37,858 bases of DNA from the IMG/VR virus record IMGVR_UViG_3300045912_000713, positions 1 through 37,858 of that record. The stretch is one strand, 5' to 3'. This DNA comes from a virus. A model generated the notes under the pieces. That model saw only the letters and a program-made list of their open reading frames with translations, ran no database searches and had not been told where the DNA came from. Both the position numbers and the translations under genes were made by a program. Each line of letters begins with the position of its first letter. Position 1 is the first letter of the stretch. Shown piece after piece: positions 1-8,303 of this stretch.

Positions 1-39
1 GGGACCTATGTGATCGAGAAGGCTTTCGTGGAAAAGTAG
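1..39 (+). CDS. 3' end of a truncated host gene (last 12 codons)
   Basis: Frame 1 is open from the window edge and ends at TAG (37-39), giving only GTYVIEKAFVEK. A GC-rich hairpin and large palindrome follow at once, as expected after the last gene of a host transcription unit, and the candidate phage terminus lies 140 bp further on. Twelve residues are too few to name a product. It could be chance reading frame, but position and orientation (reading toward the prophage end) fit a host gene. Confidence 0.35.
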   Translation, partial: GTYVIEKAFVEK

Positions 40-52
40 CGCGGGGAAAGGG

Positions 53-168
53 CCGCAAGGCCCTTCCCCCGCACCCCCATCCCGGGAGGGCGTCGCTCCC
101 GTTGGTCGCGACGCGCGGCCCGACCAACGGGAGGGCCGCCCTCCAGGGGGGTGCGGGGGGCCTTGCGG
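53..168. repeat. Large imperfect palindrome, probable host intergenic repeat and terminator
   Basis: The two halves of this stretch pair over most of their length. CTCCCGTTGGTCG (96-108) matches CGACCAACGGGAG (121-133); GGAGGGCG (85-92) matches CGCCCTCC (137-144); GCCGCAAGGCCC (53-64) matches GGGCCTTGCGGC (157-168). The outer ends also fold locally: GGGCC-GCAA-GGCCC at the left, and a 10-bp GCGGGGGGCC stem with a TTGC loop at the right. It lies just outside the proposed phage end, so it is probably host DNA, ending both the host gene at 1-39 and leftward phage late transcription. Confidence 0.6.
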
Positions 169-176
169 CCCCCCGC

Positions 177-224
177 TGTAGCGGGCCACTGGTTTTCGGA
201 AAGTTTGCCACCGGATTTCGGAAC
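177..224. other. Probable right terminus of the Mu-like prophage with two transposase-binding repeats
   Basis: The stretch begins TGTA (177-180); transposable phages of this family start with 5'-TG. Eight bases inside is GCCACTGGTTTTCGGAAA (185-202), repeated as GCCACCGGATTTCGGAAC (207-224), 15 of 18 identical. Start-to-start spacing is exactly 22 bp, two helical turns, the spacing of the R1 and R2 MuA sites in Mu. The last phage gene stops at 278. Host palindrome DNA lies immediately outside. The expected 5-bp target duplication would be CCCGC (172-176), but its partner is beyond the window. The exact terminal base is inferred. Confidence 0.55.
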
Positions 225-277
225 CCCTTCAGGTCGAGCTTACGCCGCCCTCAGAGCCCAGACTACCCTCGTCTGAC

Positions 278-721
278 TCACTGCGCTGCAACGCGCGCGA
301 GCAGCGCCAGCTCGGGGTCGTCGTCGGGTGCGAGCAGCTCGGCAAGCCGCGCCTCGCTCCACCCAAGCGCAGACGCCGCTCCGAGCAGCTCGGCGTCGTC
401 CGACCAGACCCAGCGCACCGCCTGCCAGCGCTGGCGCGTCTTCGCGGGCAGGGTGGCGAGCAGGGCTTCCAAAGCCTCCGCCTCGTCGTCCGTCAGCCGC
501 GCGCAGAGCGTGCTCTTCAGCACCCGCCAGCGGGTCGGAACGGCGGGTTCCAGCGCCCAGGCCGTGCCGGTCCAGCGGGCGCGCTGGCCTGGCGGGATCT
601 CGGGCGGCGACACCGTCACACACCCGCGCGGGATCAGCCATGCCCCGGGGGTCAGCGGATCGGGCTCGGCCTCGATGGCGCCGACCAGGGAGCCGTCCTC
701 GCCCACCTGCCAGACCTGCAC
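278..721 (-). CDS. Tail-fibre-assembly-like protein
   Basis: 147 residues from a GTG start at 721, 10 bp after the stop of the collar fibre gene; a longer in-frame reading would run back into that gene. The N-terminal half has the look of short phage tail/fibre-assembly proteins: a segment ending PPEIPPGQRARWTGTAW resembles the 'PP..PEGK.A.WDG..W' signature common in them. The C-terminal half is helical and acidic (DDEAEALEALLATLP). Being the last gene before the phage right end, next to the fibre, it probably helps fold or attach the fibre or is a small tail component. The exact family is not certain. Confidence 0.6.
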   Translation of the reverse strand: MQVWQVGEDGSLVGAIEAEPDPLTPGAWLIPRGCVTVSPPEIPPGQRARWTGTAWALEPAVPTRWRVLKSTLCARLTDDEAEALEALLATLPAKTRQRWQAVRWVWSDDAELLGAASALGWSEARLAELLAPDDDPELALLARVAAQ

Positions 722-731
722 CGCCGCCCCC

Positions 732-1538
732 TCAGGCCTTGATGATGTAGAGCAGGGCGACGTTGCGCGGCCGGGTTTCCGAACCGCCCGTTGCGGCGAT
801 CTGTCCGGTAGTCCAGCCGCCGAGGCCGCCGCCCGACGACGTCGCACCCATCACCGGGGTCGTCTCGTTCATGAACGCAATGTTCCCGCTGCCCGATCGC
901 AGCGCGTGTCCGTGGCTCTGCACCTCGCCGGCCTGCGCGCTGCCGAGCACGCGGCCGGAGTCGACGCCGCGTCCGCCATCCAGGCCGCGGATGAACTCGC
1001 CGCGCAGGTCGGGCAGGTTGAAGGTGGTCGCGCCGTCACCCGCGCCATGCGCCGTGCCGATCGCGGCGAACAGCGCGGCGTAGGTGGTGCGGCTGATGGC
1101 CGCGCCGTTGCACACCAGCCAGCCCGAGGGGGCGGCCGAGCCGGCGAAGGCCACCACCGTGCCCGCCGGCACACCGTCCGGCATCACCCCCGCGGCGAGC
1201 TTCGCCGCCGTCACCGCCCCGTCGGCGAGCTTCGCCGTGGTCACCGCCGCATCGGCGATCTTCGCCGCCGTCGCCGCCGCGTCGGCGATCTTCGCCGCCG
1301 TCACCGCCGCATCGGCAAGCTTCGCCGTGGTCACCGCGCCGGCGCCCAGCTGCGCCGCCCCCACCTCGTTCAGCGTGGCGAGGGTGCCGAGGCCGAGCGC
1401 CGCCCGACCGGCCCCTGGCGTGCCGGTTGAGCCCAGCATCCCGCGCAGGTAGTCGAGCACGTCGTTCAGCCGCGCGCGGAACTGGCCTTGCGTCACCGAG
1501 GCCCCGGTCATGTCCGCGTTGGCGGGCAGGTTGCTCAT
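732..1538 (-). CDS. Tail fibre with phage collar domain
   Basis: 268 residues. The N-terminal part (about 1-60) is probably the attachment region. Residues about 65-115 consist of five 10-residue repeats of the type AVTTAKLADA. The C-terminal half is a phage tail-collar domain: VPAGTVVAFAGSAAPSGWL, then CNGAAISRTTYAALFAAIG, FNLPDLRGEFIRG and a terminal RPRNVALLYIIKA, the usual order in distal short fibres. It lies between the tail-tip gene and the fibre-assembly-like gene, so it is likely a receptor-contacting fibre at the tail tip. It is separate from the large spike encoded at 19-23 kb, so the phage appears to carry two receptor-binding systems. Confidence 0.85.
   Translation of the reverse strand: MSNLPANADMTGASVTQGQFRARLNDVLDYLRGMLGSTGTPGAGRAALGLGTLATLNEVGAAQLGAGAVTTAKLADAAVTAAKIADAAATAAKIADAAVTTAKLADGAVTAAKLAAGVMPDGVPAGTVVAFAGSAAPSGWLVCNGAAISRTTYAALFAAIGTAHGAGDGATTFNLPDLRGEFIRGLDGGRGVDSGRVLGSAQAGEVQSHGHALRSGSGNIAFMNETTPVMGATSSGGGLGGWTTGQIAATGGSETRPRNVALLYIIKA
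1195..1344 (-). repeat. Five tandem 30-bp repeats inside the collar fibre gene
   Basis: Five in-frame units of 30 bp (starting 1195, 1225, 1255, 1285, 1315), each beginning GCGAGCTTCGCC or a near variant on the + strand, encode the ten-residue repeats A(V/A)T(T/A)AK(L/I)AD(A/G). Such repeats usually form a trimeric coiled or beta-helical shaft. Unit number could change by slippage, altering fibre length. Confidence 0.85.
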
Positions 1539-1553
1539 CGTCCACTCCTCGTC

Positions 1554-4500
1554 TCAATAGCCGTGCACCACGGCGTCCACGGTGGCCGCCACCCCCACGC
1601 CGGCCGCATCGAAGGCGCGCACCAGCGGGCCCGGGGTGGTGGCGCGGTCCAGCACCTGCACGGTGCGGGCGCTGCCGCCCTGCAGCGTCACCGTCACCGC
1701 GCCGATCACGATGAAGCTCCTGGTCAGCGGCAGGCGGGTGCCGTCCGGCGCCAGCTCCACGTCGCCCAGCGCCTCGATCAGCGGCTCGACGTCGAGGATG
1801 GCGGCGAGCTCGATCAGCCGCCCGCGCACCGGGCCGCCGTCGATCTCGACCCGCAGGGCGATGGGGCGGGCGGCCACCGCACCCTCCCACGGGCGCCACT
1901 CGCCGGCGCCCGCAGGCGGCCACATCGGGCCGGCATCCCCCGTCCACATCGGGTCGGCCGGGTCGCCCCAGAACGGCGTCACCTCGCGCCACAGCAGCCG
2001 CGCGCCTGTCCCTTGCGCCTCCCACTCCACGGCGATGCGGGCATCGGCCGGCGGCGAAGGAAACTCCACCTCCTGCTCGTAGCCCATCGGCAGCCAGGCG
2101 TCCGCCGGCCACATCGGCGCCTCCGCCCCGCCCCACATCGGCGTCCCGCCCCCGCCCCACATCGGCTCGCCCGGGTCGGCCGCCGCGGCCAGGTCGCCGG
2201 CCTCCACCACCGCGTTGGTCCGCGCCCCCGGCCAGCCGTCCGCGCGGGCGTCGATCTCGGCGGCGCCGAAGCGCAGCGGCGGGTCGCCGAGCTCCGTCAC
2301 GATCATCGCGGCGTCGGCGCTCTCCCGCCCGCCGCGGTCCACCGCCTTGATCAGGATGGTAGCCCGCCCCGCGGGCGGGGCATCGAGCAGGAAGGGGCTG
2401 GCGGTGATCAGCCCCGCATGGGCGGGCCGCGCCGTCTCCCACGCCGCGCCGGCGCCCGGCGCCCAGCGGATGCGGTAGCCCACCACGTCGAGGTCCGGCA
2501 CCGGCTCCCAGGAGAGGCGCCTGCCGTCGATCAGGAACACCCGCACGTCGGCGGGCGGGGCGCTCTCGCCCTCGGCCAGCACGGTCACCGGCGTGCTCCA
2601 CGGCCCGGCGTCGCCGGCGGCGGTCACCACCCGGGCGGCGAGCGCGTAGGTCTGGCCCTCCTCCAGCGGGCCGGTGAACAGCAGGGCATGGTCGGCCCAG
2701 GTCTCGGCGGGGCCCAGGCGCCAGGGCTGGTCCGGCCCCGCCGCGGCCTCGCGCCAGCGCAGCTGCAGCGCCGCGCCGGGGCTGCGGTCGGCCTCCGCGG
2801 GGCGGGCGCGCAGCCCGATGCGGGCGACGATGGCGCTGTCGCGCGCCATGCCGAGCGCCGCCCCCCCAGCCTCCCAGCCCAGCAGCTCGGGGGCGGCCGG
2901 CAGGCGGCGCGACAACGCCGGCGGGCGGGTGATCTCGGGGTCCCAGGGCGGGATGGGCAGCGCCTCGGCCTCGTGCACCGCCGGGGCGTGGCTGATCAGG
3001 GTGAGCTCGGCCGAAAGGTCCGGCCCCGGGCGGATGTCCTTGACGATCAGCTCGACGCTCTCGCGGCCCGCCTCGCCGAACAGCACCAGGTCGCCCGGGG
3101 TGATGCCGGCGGAAGCGGGCAGGGGGGGGGTGAAGGTCAGCGTGTCGGTCTCGCCCGGCACGGTGGCCACGGCGGCCAGCACCGAGGCGCCGTCGGCGCG
3201 GCGGATGCGCGCGGCATAGGCCGTGCCCTCGCCCATGCCCACCGCGGCATCGAGGCGAATGGCCGTCGCCTCGCCCCCCGGCCCCGCCGTCACCTCGGCG
3301 ATGCGGGCCGTGCCACCCCCCCACAGCGGCACGTCGTAGGTCACGCGCACCAGGTCGCCGCGGGTGCAGAGCAGGTGCTCGGCGTCCGTGGTGATGGTGA
3401 CGGTCTCGCTGCGCAGGCGGTGCACGGCCAGGTGGTAGCGCGCCTCGCGGATCGCCTGGTCGCGGCGGGTGACGCCGAAGAGTTCCAGCGTCTCGATCTC
3501 GGTCGCGTTGTGCTCGCCGAAGCCGTCGGCGTAGACCAGCGCCTCCTGCTGGCTCCAGTCGCGCTCCGGCTCGACGTAGCGGGCGCGGAAGCCGTGCAGG
3601 GGGCGGCGGAACGTCCGCTTGAGCGTGAAGCCGCGCGCGTTGCGCGGGCCGAAGTGCTGGATGGGCACGCTCTGCGGCTCGTCGAGCACCACCGAGAACC
3701 TGCCCTCCCGCATGGCCGGGGCGGCGCGGCCGGCGGCGGCGATGTCGCGCAGGGCGGCGAGCACGGTGGTCTCGAAGTCGAAGGCCGCGTCGAAGCTGAA
3801 CCGCGGGGCGCTGCCATGAACCGGGGCGGCATCGCAGCGGCTGGCCCAGAGCGCCAGCATGTCGAGGTCGATCCGGCTGTCGGGGATGGGGCGCGGGTTG
3901 GCGGGGCCGCGCAGCACGTCGGCATAGGCCCAGGCCGGGTTCCGCGTCGGCTGCTCGACCCAGCCGGTGCCGGTCCAGACCGGCAGGATCGCGGTGACGA
4001 CGGCGTTCACCTGGTCGAGCTGGCCGGAGAGCTGCTCGGAGGCCTTGATGCGCAGGGCCAGCAGGCAGCGGCCCTTGGCGCGCACGGGCGCCTCGCCGGT
4101 GACCGAGCGCAGGGCGGTCAGGTAGCTCTCGTCGCGGATCGAGGACGAGGCCGGGTCAGCGGTCAGCCGCGTCACCCGCACCTGCCAGCGGCCGGGCGTC
4201 GGCAGCACGATGCGGTGGCCGAACACCAGCCGCTGCTCGGTGGCGGCCGTGAAGGTACGGGTGGCGACGGCGGTCCAGTCGCTCGACCCCTCGGGCGCGA
4301 TCTCGAAGCGCACCTGCACGCTGCGCGCCTGCCGCTCGCCCGTCTCCTGGCTGAACACGACCAGGCCGATGAAGGTCACCTCGACGATCGCCTCGGAGGC
4401 GTCCGAGCGCGTCTCGACGGTCACCGGCTGGTCGTGCCGCAGGCGCTGGCCGTAGCCGTCCTCGCGCACGGCGTTGGGGTAGAGGGTGACCGGCGGATCG

Positions 4501-5309
4501 GTCGGGCGGCCCTCGCGCAGCTCCATCTCAACGCCGTCGAACTGGCCGATCGGCACCTGGCCGATGCGGATGTCCTCGACCGCGAGGGGCCCGTAGCCGA
4601 AGTCGAACAGGGCGCGCAGGTACTGCGTCTGCCCCTCGCCCTCGAGCAGGGTGCGGGCGGCGAGCGGGGGGAAGACGCGGTGGCGGCCATAGACGCGCGG
4701 CACCGGCTGCCAGGGTGCCGCGCGGTTGCTGGCGCCGGTCAGCGCCAGCGTGGGCGAGGTGCGGGAGGGGGCGGAGAGCGCGCTGAGGTTGGGCCTGGGC
4801 GGCGGGATCAGCGCGTTCATCAGCAGCGTGCCGGTGGCGGTGATCAGGAACCCGCCGACGGCGGCGGCGAGGTTGATCGGGGTCGCGAGCAGCCCGCCGA
4901 GCGTGCTCGCCGTCGGCAGCCCGAGAGCCAAGCCAAGCTGCGGCCCGAGGAAGAAGGACGCCGCGACGATCGCGATCGACAGCACGATGCGCAGCGGGTT
5001 CTTGCCGCCGCCGCCGCCGCCCATCGGCACGGGGCGGATCAGCACCGCCGCGCCGGGCTTCGGCCGCACGCGGGCCCAGGCCTCGGCCGGCACGGGCACG
5101 GGCTCGCGCGCGAGGTCGGCATCCGCCACCCACACGCGCAGGACGGGGTGGATCGCGCGGTCCGGGAACAGGGCGCGCACGATGTCGGCGAGGCTCGCCC
5201 CCGCCTCGGCCCGGCCCTCGATGCGCGACTCGGCGAAGGGGTGCGGCAGGTGCAGGGTGCGGATGGTCGGGCCGGCCGCCGGCCCGCATTCGGTGCGACA
5301 CGCGCTCAC
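1554..5309 (-). CDS. Tail tip / host-specificity protein (lambda J-like role)
   Basis: 1251 residues from a GTG at 5309 that overlaps the NlpC gene stop (GTGA); a longer reading frame starting at 5447 is possible but would overlap that gene by about 140 bp. About residue 90 there is a glycine run (MGGGGGGK), then a long hydrophobic stretch (about 100-165, IVLSIAIVAASFFLGPQLGL and following), as in other tail-tip proteins of this type. The middle carries J-like tail-tip features, and fibronectin-like segments follow (about 830-1000). The C-terminal third has several 'PMW' motifs. Its place downstream of tape measure and NlpC/P60 is that of the distal tail protein that contacts the cell surface. 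A run of eight G at about 3122-3129 lies in the gene, with the frame intact. Confidence 0.85.
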   Translation of the reverse strand: MSACRTECGPAAGPTIRTLHLPHPFAESRIEGRAEAGASLADIVRALFPDRAIHPVLRVWVADADLAREPVPVPAEAWARVRPKPGAAVLIRPVPMGGGGGGKNPLRIVLSIAIVAASFFLGPQLGLALGLPTASTLGGLLATPINLAAAVGGFLITATGTLLMNALIPPPRPNLSALSAPSRTSPTLALTGASNRAAPWQPVPRVYGRHRVFPPLAARTLLEGEGQTQYLRALFDFGYGPLAVEDIRIGQVPIGQFDGVEMELREGRPTDPPVTLYPNAVREDGYGQRLRHDQPVTVETRSDASEAIVEVTFIGLVVFSQETGERQARSVQVRFEIAPEGSSDWTAVATRTFTAATEQRLVFGHRIVLPTPGRWQVRVTRLTADPASSSIRDESYLTALRSVTGEAPVRAKGRCLLALRIKASEQLSGQLDQVNAVVTAILPVWTGTGWVEQPTRNPAWAYADVLRGPANPRPIPDSRIDLDMLALWASRCDAAPVHGSAPRFSFDAAFDFETTVLAALRDIAAAGRAAPAMREGRFSVVLDEPQSVPIQHFGPRNARGFTLKRTFRRPLHGFRARYVEPERDWSQQEALVYADGFGEHNATEIETLELFGVTRRDQAIREARYHLAVHRLRSETVTITTDAEHLLCTRGDLVRVTYDVPLWGGGTARIAEVTAGPGGEATAIRLDAAVGMGEGTAYAARIRRADGASVLAAVATVPGETDTLTFTPPLPASAGITPGDLVLFGEAGRESVELIVKDIRPGPDLSAELTLISHAPAVHEAEALPIPPWDPEITRPPALSRRLPAAPELLGWEAGGAALGMARDSAIVARIGLRARPAEADRSPGAALQLRWREAAAGPDQPWRLGPAETWADHALLFTGPLEEGQTYALAARVVTAAGDAGPWSTPVTVLAEGESAPPADVRVFLIDGRRLSWEPVPDLDVVGYRIRWAPGAGAAWETARPAHAGLITASPFLLDAPPAGRATILIKAVDRGGRESADAAMIVTELGDPPLRFGAAEIDARADGWPGARTNAVVEAGDLAAAADPGEPMWGGGGTPMWGGAEAPMWPADAWLPMGYEQEVEFPSPPADARIAVEWEAQGTGARLLWREVTPFWGDPADPMWTGDAGPMWPPAGAGEWRPWEGAVAARPIALRVEIDGGPVRGRLIELAAILDVEPLIEALGDVELAPDGTRLPLTRSFIVIGAVTVTLQGGSARTVQVLDRATTPGPLVRAFDAAGVGVAATVDAVVHGY

Positions 5310-5734
5310 GGCAGCAGCGCCTCGTGGCGCCAGACGCCGTCCAGCCGGCGGGCCCAGCGCACCCCGTCGAGGCGATCGAGCGCGGCGTCGATGCCGGCCT
5401 CGACGTGCAATAGCCACGGCCAGCCGACGATCAGCCCCACATGGCACGCCGCGCCGCCCACGCGCAGCAGGGCGACGTCGCCCTCGCGCGCCGAGCTGGG
5501 GTCGATGCGCCGCCAGCCGCGCGCCGGGGCGTGGGCGAAGGCGGCCGCGACCGCGCCGCGGTCCTCGGGGTCGAGCCCGTGCTCGAAGCCAGGCAGCACG
5601 ATGCGCCAGCGGCGGCGGTAGACGAGGCGCACCAGGCCCCAGCAGTCGCAGCCCGCGGGCGACGCGCCGCCCGGGGCGAATCGGATGCCCACGTACTCGG
5701 CCGTCCAGGGCGGCGGTCGGCGCAAGCGCACCAT
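5306..5734 (-). CDS. NlpC/P60-family tail peptidoglycan hydrolase
   Basis: 142 residues from the ATG at 5734, which shares its A with the upstream TGA (TGATG). The NlpC/P60 core is clear: catalytic Cys31 in CDCWGLVRLVYR, His97 in AACHVGLIVGW and a further polar residue near LLHVEAG (His109). The family cleaves peptide bonds in peptidoglycan; lambda gpK is the tail counterpart. Between DUF1833 and the tail tip, it is probably a structural tail enzyme that opens the wall during DNA injection, not the lysis endolysin. A longer frame to 5812 exists but would overlap the previous gene. Confidence 0.88.
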   Translation of the reverse strand: MVRLRRPPPWTAEYVGIRFAPGGASPAGCDCWGLVRLVYRRRWRIVLPGFEHGLDPEDRGAVAAAFAHAPARGWRRIDPSSAREGDVALLRVGGAACHVGLIVGWPWLLHVEAGIDAALDRLDGVRWARRLDGVWRHEALLP

Positions 5735-6207
5735 CAGAACAACCCGGGGTAGTCGGCCGGGGTGTACTGGCCGCCGGGGAACGCCTGGCCCAGCACGTCC
5801 TCGAACACGCACTCGGCCTCCACCGTCAGCGCATCCGCCCGCGCCTCGGCGATGGTCATGGTGAAGGGCCCCGCCTCCACCACGTCCGGCGCGCTCCGCC
5901 GCACCACCTCCAGGGTCAAGGTCGGCACCCCGGTGGCGGTGCGGATCGCCTCGACGATCCGGCGGTCGACGTTGTCGATGCGCAAGGTCACGCGCGCCAC
6001 CGTCTCGCCGTCATCGCCCGGCAGGTCGATCTCGAACGGGTAGGCCACGTGGCGCTGCCCGCGGCTGAACAGGTCGGCGCGGTCGTTCACCACCCGGATG
6101 GGCTCGCTCAGCCCCTCGGCCGCGATCGTCAGCAGGATCAGCCAGACCTCGTCGGTCTCCGCCGCCGTCAGGCTCTGGCGGGCGGCGAGGGTGAGCGCGC
6201 GCGCCAT
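5734..6207 (-). CDS. DUF1833 minor tail protein
   Basis: 157 residues. The sequence has the DUF1833 pattern of phage tail proteins: N-terminal ALTLAARQSLTAAETDEVWL, then a beta-rich section (PIRVVNDRADLFSRGQRHV, VARVTLRIDNVDRRIVEAIR) and a C-terminal YTPADYPGLF. In siphophages with this gene order (tape measure, short tail protein, DUF1833, NlpC, tip) it belongs to the tail-tip complex. Three bases separate it from the preceding gene. Confidence 0.8.
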   Translation of the reverse strand: MARALTLAARQSLTAAETDEVWLILLTIAAEGLSEPIRVVNDRADLFSRGQRHVAYPFEIDLPGDDGETVARVTLRIDNVDRRIVEAIRTATGVPTLTLEVVRRSAPDVVEAGPFTMTIAEARADALTVEAECVFEDVLGQAFPGGQYTPADYPGLF

Positions 6208-6210
6208 GGG

Positions 6211-6567
6211 TCAGACCTGCTCCAGCTCCAGGCTCGCCCGCCACAGCCCGCCCCCCTCGGCGAGGTGGGAGAGCTCGGGCGCGCGCAGGAAGCGGAACCG
6301 CGCCGCAGCCTGCGTGCGCGGCTGCGGCGCCTCGAAGGCCAGCACTCCGCCTTTGGTGGCGGTGACGAAGAAGCTCCGCAGCGCCTCGGCCTGCGCCGCG
6401 GTCAGCAGCAGCCGGCCGCTCAGCCGGGTCGGCCCGGTCGAGTAGCGCGGCCGCGTCTTCGCCGGCCCGGCGTCCATCGCCGAGCGCAGCGCCAGGTCGG
6501 GCGGGGTCTCGGTGTAGCCGTCCAGCTCGGCGAGCGGCGGCAGGGTCGCGGGCCAGGCCAGCGCCAT
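6211..6567 (-). CDS. Conserved minor tail protein
   Basis: 118 residues, starting in a TGATG overlap with the tape measure stop. It begins MALAWPATLPPLAELDGYTE; the central segment (GRLLLTAAQAEALRSFFV) and beta-rich C-terminus (FRFLRAPELSHLAEGGGLW) match the general look of small tail proteins found directly after the tape measure in Mu-like siphophages. No enzymatic motif. Probably a distal tail or tip-hub component. Confidence 0.65.
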   Translation of the reverse strand: MALAWPATLPPLAELDGYTETPPDLALRSAMDAGPAKTRPRYSTGPTRLSGRLLLTAAQAEALRSFFVTATKGGVLAFEAPQPRTQAAARFRFLRAPELSHLAEGGGLWRASLELEQV

Positions 6568-8303
6568 CAGCGCACCCCCACCCGCTGGATGCCGTAGCCC
6601 GCGCCCATCAGCCGGTCGAGCGACCCGTCGGCCACCATCGCCGCCACCTCGGCCCGCACCAGCACCTGCACCAGCCGCCGGCCGTCGGGCCCGCGCGTCT
6701 CGCGCGTCTCGACCGGCGGCGCGCCGGCGCCGCGCTGGTCGATGATCTGCACCACCGTGCCGCCCATCGCCTTCATCTGCTCGGGCGTGAACACGCCCTC
6801 GCCGGCCTTCAGGATGGCCGGCACCTCGCCCGCGCCGACGAAGCCGCCCCGGTGCAGCCGCGGCGCGTCGGCGAACAGGGCGACCGGCACGGCCCGCGCG
6901 GCGCCGCCCTCGCGTCCGACAATGCCGCCGGTGTGGAACGGGAACGCGCTCACCGGGATGCCGGCGTCGATCGCCGTCACGGGGCCGAGCGACGGCCGGA
7001 ACAGCGACGCCAGGCCGGTGCGCAGCAGCACGGCCGCCGCCTGGGTCAGCGGCCCGGTGATCTGCTCGTGGATCAGCTTCTCGATCACGCCCGAGGCGAG
7101 GCGCTGGATCAGGCCGACGACCCCGCCGTCCAGCGCCCGCAGCCCCACCAGCGCCTCGGCCATCGCCCGCGCCGCGTCGCGGCCGAAGCCCTGCACGGAG
7201 TCGGCCAGGCGGTCGAAGGCCGCCTCCATGCCGCCCAGCCCCTGCGCCGTGCCGTCGGCGGCCGCCTGGGCGCGCTCCAGCTCCTCGCGGGCGCGCGCGA
7301 TCCCGCGCGCGAAGGTCTCCTGGCCGATGAAGCCGCCGCGCGCCAGCTCCTCGAGCCGCCGCACGGTGTCGAGGTAGCGCTCCAGCGGCGTGCGCAGCTC
7401 GGCCTCCAGCCGCCGCGCCTCCTCCTTCAGCCGCGCGAAGGGGTCGAGCGCGCGCTCGGCCCGCGCCGCCGCGGCCGCGCCGCCGCGCTGCGCCACCTCG
7501 TCGGCCGACGGGCTCAGCACCGCCTCGATCGCGCGGTCGATCCGCGCCAGCGCCGCCTCGGCCTCGGCGATCGAGCCTTCGATCGCCCGCAGATCCTCGG
7601 CTCGCGCCTCGGCCGCGCTGCGCGCCACGCTCTGGCGCAGCGTGCCGCGCCGCGCCGGCCGGCTGGCCAGGTCCTCCGCCGTGATCCGCCCGATCCGCGC
7701 GAACTCCAGGTCCTGGCGCAGCGCCGCCAGCGTCTCCTCCTGGATGGCGCGGGCGTTGCGCAGCGTCTCCTCGGCCTCCTGGCGCTTCGCCTCGGCCGCG
7801 CGCCGGGCCGCCGCCTCGGCGGTGATCATCCGCCGCTCGGCGTATTCCAGCGCCTCGGCGAGCTGCTCGTTCGCCGCGGCCGCCCCCTCCGTGCGGCCCC
7901 CGAACAGCAGCATCTGCGCCGCGATCACGCCGAGCTGCACCGCCAGCCCGGCGAAGCCGCCGGTCAGCGCCGCCGCCATCCGCCCGCCGGCGTTCGCCAC
8001 GCTGCCCAGGCTGCCCGGCAGCCCGCCGACCGTGGTCAGCACCTGGGTGCCGGCGGTCGCCACCGCGCGCAGCCGCGCCGCCACCAGGTCGAGCGGCGGG
8101 GCCGCCTGCGCCGCCGCCGCCTGCGCGCCCGCGCCGATCCGCCGCACCGCCGCCTCGGCCTGCACCGAGGCGCGCTCGACGCGCACGCCGTTGCGCTCCA
8201 TCTCGCGCGTGAACTGCTCGACCTGCCGGCTGGCGCCGACGATCTCGGTGCGCAGCGGCCGCCCGTCGGCGGTCAGCACCAGGCGGACGGTCAGGTCACT
8301 CAC
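6567..8303 (-). CDS. Tail tape measure protein
   Basis: 578 residues from GTG at 8303, overlapping the chaperone frame by 8 bp. N-terminal region with MERNGVRVERASVQAEAAVR; a hydrophobic segment near residues 115-137 (GGFAGLAVQLGVIAAQMLLF); long alanine/glutamate/arginine-rich helices to about 370; and the typical tape-measure C-terminus with FHTGGIVGREGG, LHRGGFVGAGEVPAILKAGE and GVFTPEQMKAMGG. It sets tail length and is ejected on infection. At the usual 1.5 angstrom per residue, 578 residues predicts a tail of roughly 85-90 nm, short for a siphovirus (inference). Position directly after the frameshifted chaperone is canonical. Confidence 0.9.
   Translation of the reverse strand: MSDLTVRLVLTADGRPLRTEIVGASRQVEQFTREMERNGVRVERASVQAEAAVRRIGAGAQAAAAQAAPPLDLVAARLRAVATAGTQVLTTVGGLPGSLGSVANAGGRMAAALTGGFAGLAVQLGVIAAQMLLFGGRTEGAAAANEQLAEALEYAERRMITAEAAARRAAEAKRQEAEETLRNARAIQEETLAALRQDLEFARIGRITAEDLASRPARRGTLRQSVARSAAEARAEDLRAIEGSIAEAEAALARIDRAIEAVLSPSADEVAQRGGAAAAARAERALDPFARLKEEARRLEAELRTPLERYLDTVRRLEELARGGFIGQETFARGIARAREELERAQAAADGTAQGLGGMEAAFDRLADSVQGFGRDAARAMAEALVGLRALDGGVVGLIQRLASGVIEKLIHEQITGPLTQAAAVLLRTGLASLFRPSLGPVTAIDAGIPVSAFPFHTGGIVGREGGAARAVPVALFADAPRLHRGGFVGAGEVPAILKAGEGVFTPEQMKAMGGTVVQIIDQRGAGAPPVETRETRGPDGRRLVQVLVRAEVAAMVADGSLDRLMGAGYGIQRVGVR

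Noticed and set aside
240-641. 133-codon minus-strand frame overlapping the fibre-assembly-like gene
   Set aside because: Arg/Gly/Ala-rich and in a different frame from 278-721, which has a recognisable phage motif and a coupled start.
102-1430. 442-codon + strand frame near the left end
   Set aside because: Runs across the host palindrome, the phage end and two recognised minus-strand genes; the protein is low-complexity.
3121-3131. Run of eight G as a phase-variation tract in the tail-tip gene
   Set aside because: The frame is intact and G runs of this size are expected in such GC-rich DNA; there is no other sign of switching.
1488-5621. 1377-codon open frame on the + strand
   Set aside because: It is antisense to the tail-tip and NlpC genes. 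The product is Arg/His/Gly-rich with no domain; in very GC-rich DNA the opposite strand is often open by codon bias.
5306-5734. NlpC/P60 protein as the lysis endolysin
   Set aside because: Its position between DUF1833 and the tail tip is that of the tail enzyme in siphophages, and it has no export signal or holin neighbour.
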